Positions 1-13,291 of a DNA stretch of 41,099 nt are shown one piece after another; positions within the stretch are counted from its first letter, which is position 1; every line of letters begins with the position of its first letter. This DNA is from Bigelowiella natans CCMP2755. Lineage: Eukaryota; Cercozoa; Chlorarachniophyceae. The notes below the pieces were generated by a model. The model had not been told where the DNA came from and searched no databases. It saw only the letters and a program-made list of their open reading frames with translations. Location of the stretch: positions 1-41,099 of the forward strand of contig ADNK01003122.1 in NCBI GenBank assembly GCA_000320545.1, given 5' to 3'. Made by a program: the position numbers and the translations under genes.

Positions 1-127
1 CCGTTTCCTTCCTCTCTCTCTCCTCTCTCCCCCCCTCCCTCCTTTCTCACTCTCTTTGCTTTCTCTATCTTCAATACAATACACCATCTTTCATAAACAT
101 TTATTTCTTATTCAGCTATAAGTCAGC

Positions 128-555
128 TGGATGTTTGTTTTTTACACGCTACTCCAACCGCATTGAGGAGGATGATGATGGGAATGATGAAAACAAAGGG
201 AAAGAAAAAGGCCCCATATCAGATGACAACTGGTGAGTGCGTAAATGTCGGTCTATTGTTGTTTCTCTCCTCTGAACTTCTTCCATATGCTCTATTAGTG
301 ACGTCGATTAAACATATCAACAATAGCACGTCATCATGATCTCTACATCACTGCTGGTGGCACCTCATCATTATCACCAACATCGTGCTTTTCGTAGGTA
401 TTTTCTCTTGCACAGAGCGAAGAAAGGCCACTCAATCAAAGGGAGATTTTTATCAGCATTTCTCATCGATGCACCAGCTCATCGGTAATGATAATAAATA
501 GTAACGGTATAATAGCGCAAATATCTAAGAGACGGTGATGACATTGCCCTATGTG

Positions 556-592
<37 letters not shown>

Positions 593-1056
593 TTTTCGAA
601 AGAAAAAGAGTACAAAACCTATTTTCTATAATATCTTATAGGAATCGTCGTATAATTTCGTTGTCGGCGTGTTGTTATTGATACTCTGTGTGTGTTGTGT
701 GTGTGTGTGTGTGTGTGTGTGTGCATGGATATGTCTTTAGAAATACGTATAAACACGTTGTATGCTCTTCCTCTTTCTCTCTCCCTCTCTCCCTCTCTCT
801 CTTTTTCTTACTAGTAATAATAATGATAATACTAATACTACTTCTACTGCTACTACGGTACTAAATTGTAGCCCAAAGATTAAGAAGGCACGTCGCGCAA
901 CAGACTTTGATTCAGCTGTAAGTTACAGCAGCTGCAACCAAAATATGATGATTTTTTAAACAACAACAACAAGGAACAGCAAGCTCTCTTATGATGATTG
1001 ATAGTAGTAGTGTAAGGACATAATAAGGATGATCCTCGTGATAACGCACACTCATG

Positions 1057-1094
<38 letters not shown>

Positions 1095-1511
1095 TAGGAG
1101 TTGGCGTGTGAGGTCTACGAGAGCCATGAGATTGTGAGGAATCTTATTCACTTTGACGACGCCGCTCATAGAAGGGGTACTGGTGGTGGTGGAGGTGGAG
1201 ACCAGAAAACCACCTACGATAATGATGATGACAAAGATGTTAGCGGCTACAGAAGAGGACGAGACAACAATCACAACAACAGCAACGTTGATATCAATTG
1301 TGGAATGAAAAACGTCAAAACGAAAAAGGCTAAAGGAAAAAGAAGAAGTGGTGAGAATTCTACATCATCTACACCTGCTGCTTCTGCAAAGTTGCGCCAT
1401 TATAAGACACGGCTTGCCCAACACTTGCGCAGGTAGTTTGTTTGTGATAAAAACCAAAAGAAGAAGAAGAAGAAGAAGAGGGTAGATGATAGCACCCAAT
1501 AATCAACTTAG

Positions 1512-1543
<32 letters not shown>

Positions 1544-2059
1544 GTCATCATCCAAAATGTCATTATGATATGTAGTATATATGCGGGGGTGGTATTGATA
1601 GTGTTAGTAGCGGTAGCTGGTGAAACATTGTATAATAATCTATGTCCCAAAAATCCAAACGATGTTATTTTCCAACTACTACTACAACAACAATAACAAT
1701 AATAATAATAATATTAATAATAACAAGGTGTGATGATGGAGTTGGGTGTGTGTACGTGTGCCCTCCTACTACTACTGCTGCTGCTGCTGAGGATGATCCT
1801 ACCTATGATGATGAGAAACATCGTAACAAACGACAAGAAAAAGAAGATGATACTACTACTTCTGCTGCAACTACTAGCAACGATGATGATGATGATGATG
1901 CCGACCTTGGAAACAGTGTATACTTGTGCTATATTGACAATAAACTCCTACGTGCTAATAATGGCCATCATGGTGATGATAATCATCATCATCATTTCTC
2001 GGAACTACTTCAATCAACAACGACAAAAGAAGTAATGATAAGGGGGATTCTGAACGATG

Positions 2060-2095
<36 letters not shown>

Positions 2096-2394
2096 GGACA
2101 TTGAGTGTGTGTGTGTGTGTATGTGTGTGTGTGTGTGTGTATGTGTGTGTGTGTGTTGATATACTCAATTATAAGGCCTGTTCTCTTTCAACACTGATAT
2201 AGTCGCAATCCTGTTTGATAATCGTTTGTTAATTATTAATATTTGTCTTATCACGTCCGGTAGCTAACTGGGCTGGAGTGGGTGCGTGTAAGTAGCAGAA
2301 GCAACAGCAATCTGTGCAGTATGATTACTACCTCCTTGTCATCAGCGTCATCGTCATCACAGTAAGCATTGAATTCGTGTCTGTGGTGTGTGTA

Positions 2395-2439
<45 letters not shown>

Positions 2440-2504
2440 AAGAGAGAGAGAGAGATTATAGATAAAAAAGACTGAAAGGGTGGATCAAAATCTTATTTGG
2501 CTTA

Positions 2505-2538
<34 letters not shown>

Positions 2539-3249
2539 CACAAACACGGAAACAACTGTGTAATCCATCCGTTTTTTCCTTCTTCTTATATTATTATCAT
2601 CATCGCTACGCATTGCTGTTTATTAGTAGTGATCCTACAAAACGTCGAGTGTATATCAACGTGGAGGGCAATACTATTAAAAACAATGCTAATCATAAAA
2701 CAACCGGAAAAGAGAGAAGAAGACAAAAGAGTAGTCGCCGATGCGAAATAGATCCGGTAAGGATATCATATCAAATTAACAAGTATTAGTAGCAGTAGTA
2801 GGCACGCGTCGATGAGGAGGCGGAGTGTAATGATAGATATATTGAGATGATATATTTAGTAGAATTTTGCAAAAACAAAATAATATTTTTAAGCTCGTAA
2901 GACCAGCAGCACAGAAATACTCAAGATTTATTAATACTGTGCATGTCCTTTCTCTATACAGCAGAGTACTTCCCATTGCAACAAAGCAATAACTCGATAT
3001 TTAGAATTAAAAAATTACTGCTGCTAACAGCTACTACTACTATATCCAAAAACAGAGGATTGCATCGATCATAGCCTCCATGGAACAGGAGAGGGAGCTC
3101 CAGCCGGAAAAGCAGAAAGTCCTTGGTTTATTGAGGAAGATAGAGGCCTCTTCCTCCTCCTCCTCCTCCTCTCATACTTCTGGAGATAGCGGCTACGGAA
3201 GCATCGGCGCAGCATTGAAGAAGGCAGCTGTGCAAGGATGGTGTGTTAA

Positions 3250-3293
<44 letters not shown>

Positions 3294-3928
3294 AGTGATT
3301 ATCAGGATGCATCCTCAACATTGCTATCATTACCATCCTTAAGTTTTAACACTTTTACATAAAACGTAGATGTTTCATGCTTCTCTATATGTGTTTGATT
3401 CTATGACAAAATGCGTGCAGTTCCTGGGTAGGAGGCACTATTACTTGTGACGATGATGTCATTCGTTTTCATAACGACGACGATGACGTTACTAACGATG
3501 CCAATACTGTAAATGAGAAACGGAGGCAACAGGACGATAGATGGATCACTATTCGAAGCACGTTGATTGATCGTGACACCACAGAATCTCTCCATCAAAC
3601 TGGAAATTTAAAGGGAGGTTACAATAGGCTAAGTGATAGCGTAATAGAGCATCATGTCGGCATGAAGCAAGAAACACGCAGTAGTGGTAGCAGCAGTAGA
3701 GATAATGGCGAGACTCACATTGAAAGAGGACAAAGAAGAGGGAGGGCAGTGGCAAAGGCTATTCAAGCTAATGCTCTCCATCATCAATATTCTTTCGATA
3801 GTAAGCTAGATCGGGTATCAGGAGGTGCTATGATTGGCGGCTTTCACCATCAGCAGCAGCAGTGGCGTCAAAAGCGCAGCCCAAACTTCGGTAGAATAAT
3901 CTCAAGAACAACGGTATTTAAGAAATAA
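128..3928 (+). CDS. Low-complexity multi-exon protein, 3' part of gene (unrecognised)
   Basis: I do not recognise this protein. Exons with agreeing phases lie at 128-232, 398-484, 815-917, 1098-1432 and 1728 to about 2100, then 2627-2756, 3089-3240 and 3421-3928. The last exon ends with TAA after TTVFKK. A further short exon at 2320-2361 is possible. The exon at 128 begins after TAAGTCAG and reads GCLFFTRYSNRIEEDD. The next exon gives WYFLLHRAKKGHSIKGRF. The exon at 1098 begins ELACEVYESHEIVRNLIHF. The exon at 1728 contains poly-Asp blocks around VYLCYIDNKLLRANNG. The final exon is basic and polar. Asn, Gly, Asp, Ser and His homopolymers come from expanded trinucleotides. The true start probably lies upstream of base 1. 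The donor inside the TG repeat near 2100 is ambiguous. That the pieces form one gene is inferred from phase and order. Confidence 0.55.
2401..2455 (+). repeat. (GA)n microsatellite
   Basis: An almost uninterrupted GA dinucleotide tract inside an intron of the first gene. It sits directly after a TG-rich stretch, the same TG-then-GA order seen at 18050-18146. Confidence 0.95.
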
Positions 3929-5509
3929 TCAGGGAGACGTTATCAGGGGGTGACTGCAAACATACATGTGATAATGTCTAGATGTTGCATCGCATCGCCA
4001 TATAGGAATGGTGGAGCCTGCGCAAGATTCAAAAATTGCTGCATGTGTAGCATGATGTGACGCGAAAATGACCAAATGATGCAGCTAATAATGAGAAGTT
4101 TTCAACAATCAATCCATGCTAGCATGTTTCATAGCTTTTATGATTGCACAAAAGCTGCGCTGATCAAGCCAGGCTAGCATGTCTTAGATGCATTATTGCA
4201 GATTAAATTGTTCATATCATTTTTGTTTCCCGCACGAATGCTGTGGAACGAAGCGTGCACATCGTATCTGGACATGCCTAGATGCTACTAGCTCTAGAGC
4301 TAGATAATCTAGCTAGCATGCACTAGTGTAAGCAGCATGCTAGCATGCCTAGATGCACTTACTTTGACTTGCTAGCTTGCCCCTGTCTAGCTGTGTAGCC
4401 TGTCGTCCCCATGCTGGCATGCAGCATGTGCGTGCATCTAGGTCTAGAGGTGCATGACCTGCGCTAGCAGCACGTACTGACGAACAAGCACTTCAGCTAG
4501 CTAGCTAGCACGGTGAAGCAATGCACATGTACGTGATGCACATTTAGACATCTAGATCGACATGTGCACATTGCGTGCTAGTGTAGTCTAACAAATGCTA
4601 GAATGTGCGACTCGGCCCCCGCTTGATCTCTAGATCTAGCTCTAGAGCTAGCTAGCTAACACAGCAACATGTGCTACATGCACTGCTAGACTAGGCTAGA
4701 AGGGGGGGCACTGGATCATCTGGGGCGCACGTCATGCGCACAGCGCGCACACTTAGACATGCGTAGCAGCACATGGCTTGTCTAGCTAGTCGAGCTGGCA
4801 TGCATGCGCTTTCTAGCTTTCTGCGCTGCCGTGTCATCTACATCACTAGATCTACCAGAGATGATGGACACAGCTCACACAGTGATGCACTAACAAATGC
4901 TAGAATGATGCACACGCGATGAATGTGCATGATGGTGGTGGTCGTGTTGATCACGTAGCATTGATGACGGTGGTGATGACAAGATGACGACAATGGTGAT
5001 GCATGAGCAGAATCAAGGTACGGTATCAGTACAAACGCATGCACACCACTTTTGCGTCATTTATTCGTTGTCATCCATCGATCACCACCAAGACTAGAAG
5101 ACACTAGAAGACTAGAAGATGATGGCGTTTGTTCCATTTTGTGGAATTCTGAGGGGAGTGCTGAGTGTTTTAATCATTACTATTATCATCATTATTATTA
5201 CCTCTATCAAATAATTACATGATGCTACTGCGAGCCACACAGTTCTAATGATTTGTTCTTTATTGTACGATGCTACTACGCAAGCCGAATGGAAAAATTG
5301 CTTTCAAATATTTATATTTAGAGTCACTCGACGATCACGATCTCAATCCACAACCATAGCGCCAAGCACATTACCACTGACATGCTCGTGCCACGAAATC
5401 ATATTTCACATTGTACAGGACGCATGTCGCAGATTCATGTATGACTGAGTACATCTCACTTTTCTGACACATTATTATAACCGAATGAATTATAGCTAAC
5501 GCAGAAGTA
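3929..5509. other. Intergenic CTAG/TGCA-rich island
   Basis: No gene is supported here. From about 3960 to 5060 the DNA is dense in self-complementary words such as TCTAGA, GCTAGC, GCATGC and TGCACATG. Examples are the runs around 4290-4330, 4490-4510 and 4630-4660. An 18-base direct repeat (CTAACAAATGCTAGAATG) occurs near 4587 and again near 4889. From about 5060 to 5500 the composition returns to ordinary intergenic DNA. Similar islands recur at 19.2-20.0, 22.5-23.65 and 27.5-28.2 kb. Function unknown. Confidence 0.6.
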
Positions 5510-7077
5510 TTAATCTATCTTTGATATCTTTTCCCGAGAAAGGGCTTGATTATCCTTCTTGAGCTTATTCTTATGTTGTTGTTTATAATCAAATTTGCAA
5601 TTGTGAGCGTCTGGGAAACGGTGTTTATCGCAAAAGGTGAACATACAGCGACATTCGAAACCAAGAATTCCAACTTTCCTGTTGCAGAAAAAACAACGAT
5701 TTTTATTTTGTTGCTTCTTTCTTTTGGAACCTTTCCTCAACATATAGGCAGCATGAATCTTTAGTCTTGCCCTATTAAACTTCATCTTCCATTCTCCAGC
5801 ACCACCTACTACTTTGTTTGAATCAGTGTTGGATTTTGTCCCAGAAAGCTGGTAAGCTTTCTTAAAGCATATAGAGCACATTCCCTCCGTGTCTGTTGAT
5901 CCATAGAATCCGCACTTACACATGACTCTTTTGTTCTCAGGAGGTGGAGTTTCTTTCTTGTCTGCAAGGCCAACAATTATCTCCTGCTCCAAAAGATTCC
6001 TGGTAGTTTCAAGTTCTACCGGCTGAATGTCGCCCAATTCATACCAATATTCCACCTTCTTTCCATTCGATTTTTTTTTCTTTTCAAATCCGATTCTTTT
6101 TACCAAGATTTCTCCGCCTGTAGGACTAATGATGAATTTTTTGGCTATGAAGCCGTTGCACCTTATACGTCTCGCCCGGGAATCCCCTTTTGCTATTTTT
6201 TTCAATATTCCTTGAATTGCTTTCAACATTTTTCTATATAAATCACGACTATTACTTTTCTTAGCCTCGGAAAGAGCGACACGTATTTTCGAGGCAAAAT
6301 TGTCGCCAGCCGCTTCAACGTATCCCGCAACTTCACTCGATTTTGGCGAAGTTGTACTGTCAAAGGCAACGGTGACTAGGTTGCTCAGAGAAGGGGTCTT
6401 TTCTGTAGAGGAAGAGGCTTGCGCACTTCCAGGCAGCTTCGAAATCATGGAAATAACTCTATTAATATCTATACGAATCCTTGCGTTAGGATGCAGAAGA
6501 AACTTCTGCGGGTCTGACAGACCAACCTTAAGCCAACCAATGGCCTCCAACACCTCGCAAACACCTTTATTGGCATCCTCCTTCACAATATCTGGTCTGT
6601 CTCTGACGTCCAATTCCAAACTGATGAAAAATAGGAAAAATACATGGACAAATTAGTTCACTTTCCAGAACATATTACTCTTATCTAGGCACAAGCAGTT
6701 TCCATCGGTCGATAAGTCAGGTCCAAGGAGAAAGGAATATGGATGTGGAGATGGATGAGGAGGGTGCATATAGCTTTCTTGGGGATACCCACGAACCTTC
6801 GGCGGCCGTTCTGACGAAGAAGTGTAGCAGCTTTTCGTAAGATCTGGAGTAGCACTGAAGCCGCTCCTGCTTGGAGGGTGGACAGGTTTTTTGAACTTAG
6901 AACATTCCTCTTGATCTGATCCTTGATCCCTTTCGTTTGCTTGCCGTTCACTCCAGCCGAACAATTTAACCGAAGCGCCTTGGAGGGCCTTTGAAGCTCA
7001 CCTTCCTTCGTAGGTAGTGGCGAGGAAGAGCTTTCTCTGGATCTTTTCTTCTTATTATTATTGTTGGTGGTTTCCAT
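5510..7077 (-). CDS. Protein with two PUB-like domains, an A20 zinc finger and an AN1 zinc finger
   Basis: Two exons, 7077-6797 and 6620-5510, joined by an intron with donor GAAG|GTTCGT and acceptor CATCAG. The sum is 1392 nt, or 463 residues, in frame. After a basic N-terminus, residues about 70-130 (LLQILRKAATLLRQNG, then GVCEVLEAIGW) resemble a PUB/PUG fold whose halves come from the two exons. Residues about 220-290 (YRKMLKAIQGILKKI to GGEILVKRIGF) look like a second PUB-like unit. An A20-type finger follows (CKCGFYGSTDTEGMCSIC), then an AN1 finger (CFFCNRKVGILGFECRC, CDKHRF, HNC). PUB domains bind p97/Cdc48 tails, and A20/AN1 fingers bind ubiquitin, so a ubiquitin/p97 adaptor role is inferred. 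The order PUB-PUB-A20-AN1 is unusual. The fingers are clear; the PUB calls are by eye. It is transcribed divergently from the SHPRH-type gene. Confidence 0.8.
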
Positions 7078-8242
7078 CGATAATGAAGCGGGGGATCTCC
7101 GTTCGTCTTCCTCTTCTTAGTCCCTACCCTCTTCCCTATCCACTTCGTCCCAGCTGTCTTTCCTCCTCCCTATCTTGGCAGTGAATCACGAATGCGGGAC
7201 AGCGAATGACAGTTTGCTTTCACAAAATCAGCCCCAAAATTTGTCCTCGTGAAATTATTCTACTCCTGTTTATTCAAAAAATCGAGAACTGATATATGTC
7301 TTTACAAAATATCCTTCGCATGTGGGAAATCACTTTGACTCTTTTTTCTTAGTTTTGATTCTGGGTGTGAACAAAAAGAAATTCGGTAATGAAAGTCAAA
7401 AGCGACGACGAAATTTTCATGACGCTCACCCCAAACTACAAGAGTGTTGTTACCTCATTTTCACACATGGAAAGTTATTTAGATTCTATATCATATTTTA
7501 TTGACATTTCTTCTTCATTTTCTGTAAAATCAAAGGTGTGTCACATAACATTATGGTAATATTACCTGAAATTTGAAGCCATCTTCGTTGATACGTCTAC
7601 AACTTCATCTGAAACTCGAGCTCGGATGCGATGCGTACTCACATCACTGCTACGAGGTAGGATCCTACACATGAACCACAAGCAACAGCAGCAAACACAA
7701 AGAACACTTTCGCGATGAGAGACATTCGCATTGACGATGGGTCATAACATCGAAATTTCCTGGATTTCCATGGATTTGTACCAACCAAACTGAATCCAAC
7801 TGAATCAACAACTACATGCGGTTCATTGAGAGCCGATTTATTTTTGTTGTTGGTTGTTGGTCGCAGGTTCTATTTGTCGTAAGTAAGAACACCTTTCGGA
7901 AGTTATTATACAATGCAAATATATCTTACGACACAGGATATTATCTGTCGCCATTCAAGTAGAGATCTCCTCGCTGGAAAAATCTGTTAGTGTAAACCCG
8001 GACGGAACTTAGGGATGACATGTTTTAGTTGATTTGCATTGGATCGTTACTTGACGCTTTAAGTGAACGGTCTGCGTTTAGTTTTCCAGATTCGATTCCT
8101 TTCCTCCCCCTTCGATGCCCCGTGTCAAACAAAGACCCATTCGGAACGCCGCATTCTATCGTGCACAGGTACTTGACAAAAAATCTTTGCTTTTGCATTC
8201 GAAACAGTAAGTCTATCGTGATGGAGGGGCAAAGACGAACAA
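7078..8242. promoter_or_regulatory. Divergent intergenic region between the PUB/A20/AN1 and SHPRH-type genes
   Basis: About 1.16 kb separates the two start codons, which point away from each other, so both promoters and 5' UTRs should lie here. I see no convincing coding exon, TATA element or repeat that I can assign. An ATG at 8221 in good context heads a short frame overlapping the proposed start at 8243 and could be an upstream ORF. Confidence 0.5.
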
Positions 8243-10195
8243 ATGGTAAGTCATATTGAAACCCTGTTCCGTACTACTTGTCAGGCGGAGGAGAAGGAAA
8301 ATGAGGCCAATTGCTTCTTGGACGAATTTCTCACGAACATGGGCCAAGTGGAAAGAGAGTAAATAACCATTTGTTCTTTTTGATGTAAGTGTTCCATCTT
8401 AGCACAACTCATTTAAATGCCTCTTTCGTAGAACCCTACTCCAACAAATGCGCCAGGAACACAGCGGAAGTAAGGATGGTGCAGACGAGAAAGTGCCAAG
8501 TATCACCTCCTCGCTGGGAATGGGAATAGCTTCTGGCAGGAATAAAGCTTCTGTTGAAAACATGTCAGAGCCCATAGTAAAGGAGATCATAGATGACGGT
8601 GGAAAAAGCACAGAAATTCCGAGACGGAAGAGACGGTACAATAGACAGTTCTCAAATGTCCATTCATTACAGTGATGGGATCTTGAAGGTGTTTATGATA
8701 TAATATCATTTGTTAGACGGCTTATATCTGTTGGATCTATGAAGAAACGCTCTAAAAGGGGCAGGAGGATAGAAAGGAAGACATCCTCGATTCGCATTAG
8801 AGCAATTGATGAAAATATGATGTCCTTTGAAGTCGGATCCCTTAGACTGAGCTTGCCTGGCACCACAAAATATGAAAGCCATTACGATAACAATTGTGGT
8901 GGTGCAGCGAGATTTATTTCTTCATGGACTGTTGATAGGGTGGAAAAATTAAAAGGAACGCTATCCTTTCAAGCATCGACGGTCTTATCATTACCTTCTA
9001 ATAAAAAGGATAGAGTGAACGAGTCGAATACATTCAATATGGAAGAAGACTTATCCAAGGAAGATACAATAAATAATAAGTTGGTCCCTTTTCTTATTCT
9101 TTCCCAGCATCAGTCATCATCGTCATCCGTTCCTGCCACTATCCACAACAATACAGAATTGCAGGTCCTCTCCGAGGCGATTCAACATTTGGTAGCTGCA
9201 GGAAAGATTTATTGTTTTCTTGAAATGGAAAGTAGTATCGACCAGAGAAGTAGCACTACCACTCCCAACCAAAACTGTGACAACCATCTTATTGCTTTTG
9301 TACGGATCTGTATCACGGAGGCCATGATCACATCTACGACTAGACATCTAAATACGGAGCTATTTGAAAGACCCTTTCATCGACATATGCGTATTCTCTT
9401 GACAATTTTATCGACACCGAGGCATTTGAAAACTAGAGGGGAAACAGTGCGACCAGAGAAACAGAAGAAAATGAAGGAAGAAAGGGAAAAGGGTGGTATG
9501 TGCTCCAAAAAGATGATAACGGCATCATCATTTGAGGACACAGAAGCAGGGAATGATAAACAGAACAGTAGAAGCAGAAACCAGGAAAGCAGGAATAAAA
9601 ATCTAGGAGATAAGGCGTCTAAGGGTATGATCGGTCTGGCCTTTGCGGCCTTGTCAAAATACCGAAAAGAGGGGTGGGAAAGGGGAAATGCTTCACGGTT
9701 GTCAACCTCTTTGCAAGAACATAATCAGCACCCTGACATGATCCCCACACTTCGACAGTACCAGCTTCGAGCTTCCACCTGGATGCTCGATAGAGAAATG
9801 CTGTCCGCATCGCCGTCTTATCACGATGATAGTAAGGAAAATGGCGGGAGTCAGGATAATGATGGGGTCAGCAGTTGCAGCCTCTGGGAAAGAGTTATTG
9901 CATTGAGGGTGTGGAAAGGGGCAGCACTAGAGTGCAAGGAAGAAGACAAATCAGAAGATAAGGATCATGATAAAGCAAGCTATACTGTAAAGCCTACAGT
10001 GGATATGTTTTGGAACCGCTGCACAGGTCACATTGTCCGTGGATTACCACCTCAATACGTTCAAGTGCAAGGAGGTAAGATAGAATGAGAAGAAGAAAAA
10101 CAAAGTAATTCTTTTGTAGAAATTAATAGTAGAATATATCGACAAGATGGGAGTACGTGAAGACAAATTTAAAAAAAACAAGAACACATGCACAT

Positions 10196-10237
<42 letters not shown>

Positions 10238-11754
10238 CATGCAAGCGCGTAGTAAAATTGGCGTATCACCTGTGATAGTTTAATATTAACATTCTCCCCC
10301 TTAATCTTTTTCACATCGTAGGTATCCTGGCTGAGGAGATGGGCCTGGGCAAGACTGTGGAGACCTTGCACTTGATATGCTCTCACCGTCGCCCACTAAT
10401 TCAGCTTGAAGGAGCATCCCTGGAAGGAGTCAGTCGCTTTTGTCGCACTCGTAGTAGCAATAGCGTGAAGTTGGAAGAAGAGACACGTAGAAGTGGAACC
10501 GTTGCCACAGGAAAATATAAACCACCACAAATACAACCTAAACCAACAAAGAAGCGACGAACAAGCGGCCGACACCGTCAACCAAGCGCAAAAGCGGCAG
10601 CGGCGGCAGCAGCAGCAGAGGAAGCAGCGAAGGTAGAGGGGGGAGGGGGAGAGCAGCAGGGGGAGGATCCAGCAAGCACAACAGCAACGGCACCGACGGC
10701 AGGTAAGGACATACATGACAAATACTCTAAACCTGTGAAAGTGGCGGAATTGTCGTCATTTGAAGAAGATGAGGTCGAGGACCAGTCACCGCCAGTAGAT
10801 ATGATGGAACAACAACAAAAACCTAGCAGCGTTGGTGGCGATAACAAGGATAAAGAAATCATGGGTGTGACGATGAGGGACAACGAGGACCCCGCATGCT
10901 GCGTATGTGAGCGTTTGTATTCTCAAACTCGGAGGGGAGAGACATGGGTGTGTTGCGATTATTGCGAAAGCTGGCATCATGCCAAGTGTGTTCTCTATGG
11001 AGGGCAACGACTTCGAGGAAAAGAACAAATGTACTCCTCTAAGCCCAGGGATGACATCGGAAAAAATGGAGGAGGAGGAGGAGGAGGAAATGATGGTGAC
11101 AATGAGACCTTTTGCTGTCCCTTCTGCTGGCGTCAGCGCTGCGAGAAGAAGCCATATCGAGCCAAGACAACGCTGATCATCTCCCCTGCTGCCATTGTAG
11201 GTCAGTGGGCAACAGAAATCAAGCGACATAGCAAACCAGGTGCTCTCTCAGTTTGCCATTATGAGGGGCTTAAAGGCTCCAAGGCCGTGTATATCTCCCC
11301 GGAAACTCTAGCTTCTTATGATATTATCTTGACAACATACTCCGTGCTTCGTTCCGAGATCTATCGGGCTCAAGGTTCCGCAAATGAGCGTGCTGGGTTC
11401 CGGTATAAGAGGCGACGTCGTGCATCGCCATCGCCTCTTATGGACCTTGAGTGGTGGAGAGTGGTACTAATTATTTTTCGAAGACCTCATATATTAGTGG
11501 TGGCGGTGACGTTGGTGGGGATGATGACGAAAATGATGGATGACGAAAATGATGAATATCTTTTGAGAGTTCTGCATTTTGCTCACCTTGTATCGTGGAG
11601 TGAAGAGCAATCAAAATTAGCAATCCTATGGTCTTTCTTCCCCTCCCCCCCATATTCTTCTTCATAGCTCTCATCATCATATGCTGTTAAAATTGTCTTG
11701 GCAGGCCGTTGTGTGTAGTTCATATTGTCGTTTTTTCGGCATCCTCTCACTTTG

Positions 11755-11793
<39 letters not shown>

Positions 11794-13259
11794 AAGGTTA
11801 TAGACGAAGCTCAAATGGCTGAGTCCTCAACTGCCAACGCTGCAAAGATGTGCCGCAAGCTGCGCACTGTCTACCGATGGGCAGTAACAGGAACACCAGT
11901 AAACCGTACTATCAATGACCTCTGGGGCCTCCTCATCTTTCTTCAAGCTAATCCGTAATAAGAATAGCCAAAAGATCATCATCATATACTATCTCTTATT
12001 ACAGTCTGCATCATTTACAACGTAAGAATAACTAAGAGATCTCATTATTATTATTTAGGTACGCTGACAAACGGCTCTGGCAACGAGACATCCTGGAACC
12101 GTTAGCCGGGAAGGGAATAGGTCCCCTCCCATCTTCTTTCTCTAAAGCTGAGCTACAGGGAGCAGCCTTGCAGCGACTTGGAGAAGGACTTGGTTCCATC
12201 TTTTGGCGAACAACAAAAGAGGAGGTTGTGGACCAATTAGACATCCCGCCTCAGAAAGAAGAGCTTGTAAGGGTTGTTTTCTCAGATATTGAGGCATATA
12301 ATTATGAACGACTCGAGAATGAGTGTCAGTTAAAGGCAAGAGGGGTGCTACGGCGTTTTGGGCACAACATTCCTCCCCCCGTTAACAGTGGTGGTGGACA
12401 TCGCTTAGGGGGAAGAGCAGGGAATGAAAAGAAAGGGGAGATTGTTCCTAATGATGATGATGATGATGATGATGGTGAAGTAAAGGCAGCGACTGAGATC
12501 AGGAGAACTAAGAAGAGTGATGGGAACCTAAAACCTTCCAATGAATCGTCGATACTTGAGAAGGAAGCTGCAGCTGCAGTCCTCTCGTCCTTACTTGCTT
12601 TACGTCAGGCATGCTGCCATCCAATGCTTGGGCGTGCGGCCAATAGGGCGTTTGCAAGGTCAAGTGAGAGCCTTCTTTCCCTGCTTAGGCGAAGACAAAC
12701 TACGATGCCAGCTTTCCTCGCCCAACTTATTGGTCGAGAGGAGATAGAATGCACTAAGCTAGTGCGAGAGCAAGTTGTAGCACTTAATGGCCTTGCAGGA
12801 GTTGCACTGCTACAAAAAGAACCATGGACAGCTGCAGAGCTATACGGAGAGGTCCTTGAATTGGCGCATACGAAGACTCTTTGGACGACTTCATCATCAT
12901 CTTCTTCTTCTTCCTCACCACGCTTTGGTGGTAATGATGATATTGGTGGCAACGCAACCACCAATAATAGTAATAATGGGGATAATAACATAACGATTAG
13001 AGGAGAAACTAACGGCGCCGTTGGTGGCATATCAATGGTCGACAAAACTCTTCAATTGCATGCAGCTCATCATCTCCGCCAAATTCTGGAGAAGATGAGT
13101 AATGTGCCTCTTCCACAGTCACTTTGCCGCGGTCGTACTGCGAAGGCACTCATGCCCCCGAAAGGATACAGATATAGTCCTGAAGAAAAAAAGACGAAGC
13201 GAGGAAGAAGAAGAGGATCGGGCTGTAGTAGTATCAAGACTGGTGCTATTCCTTCTTCT

Positions 13260-13291
<32 letters not shown>

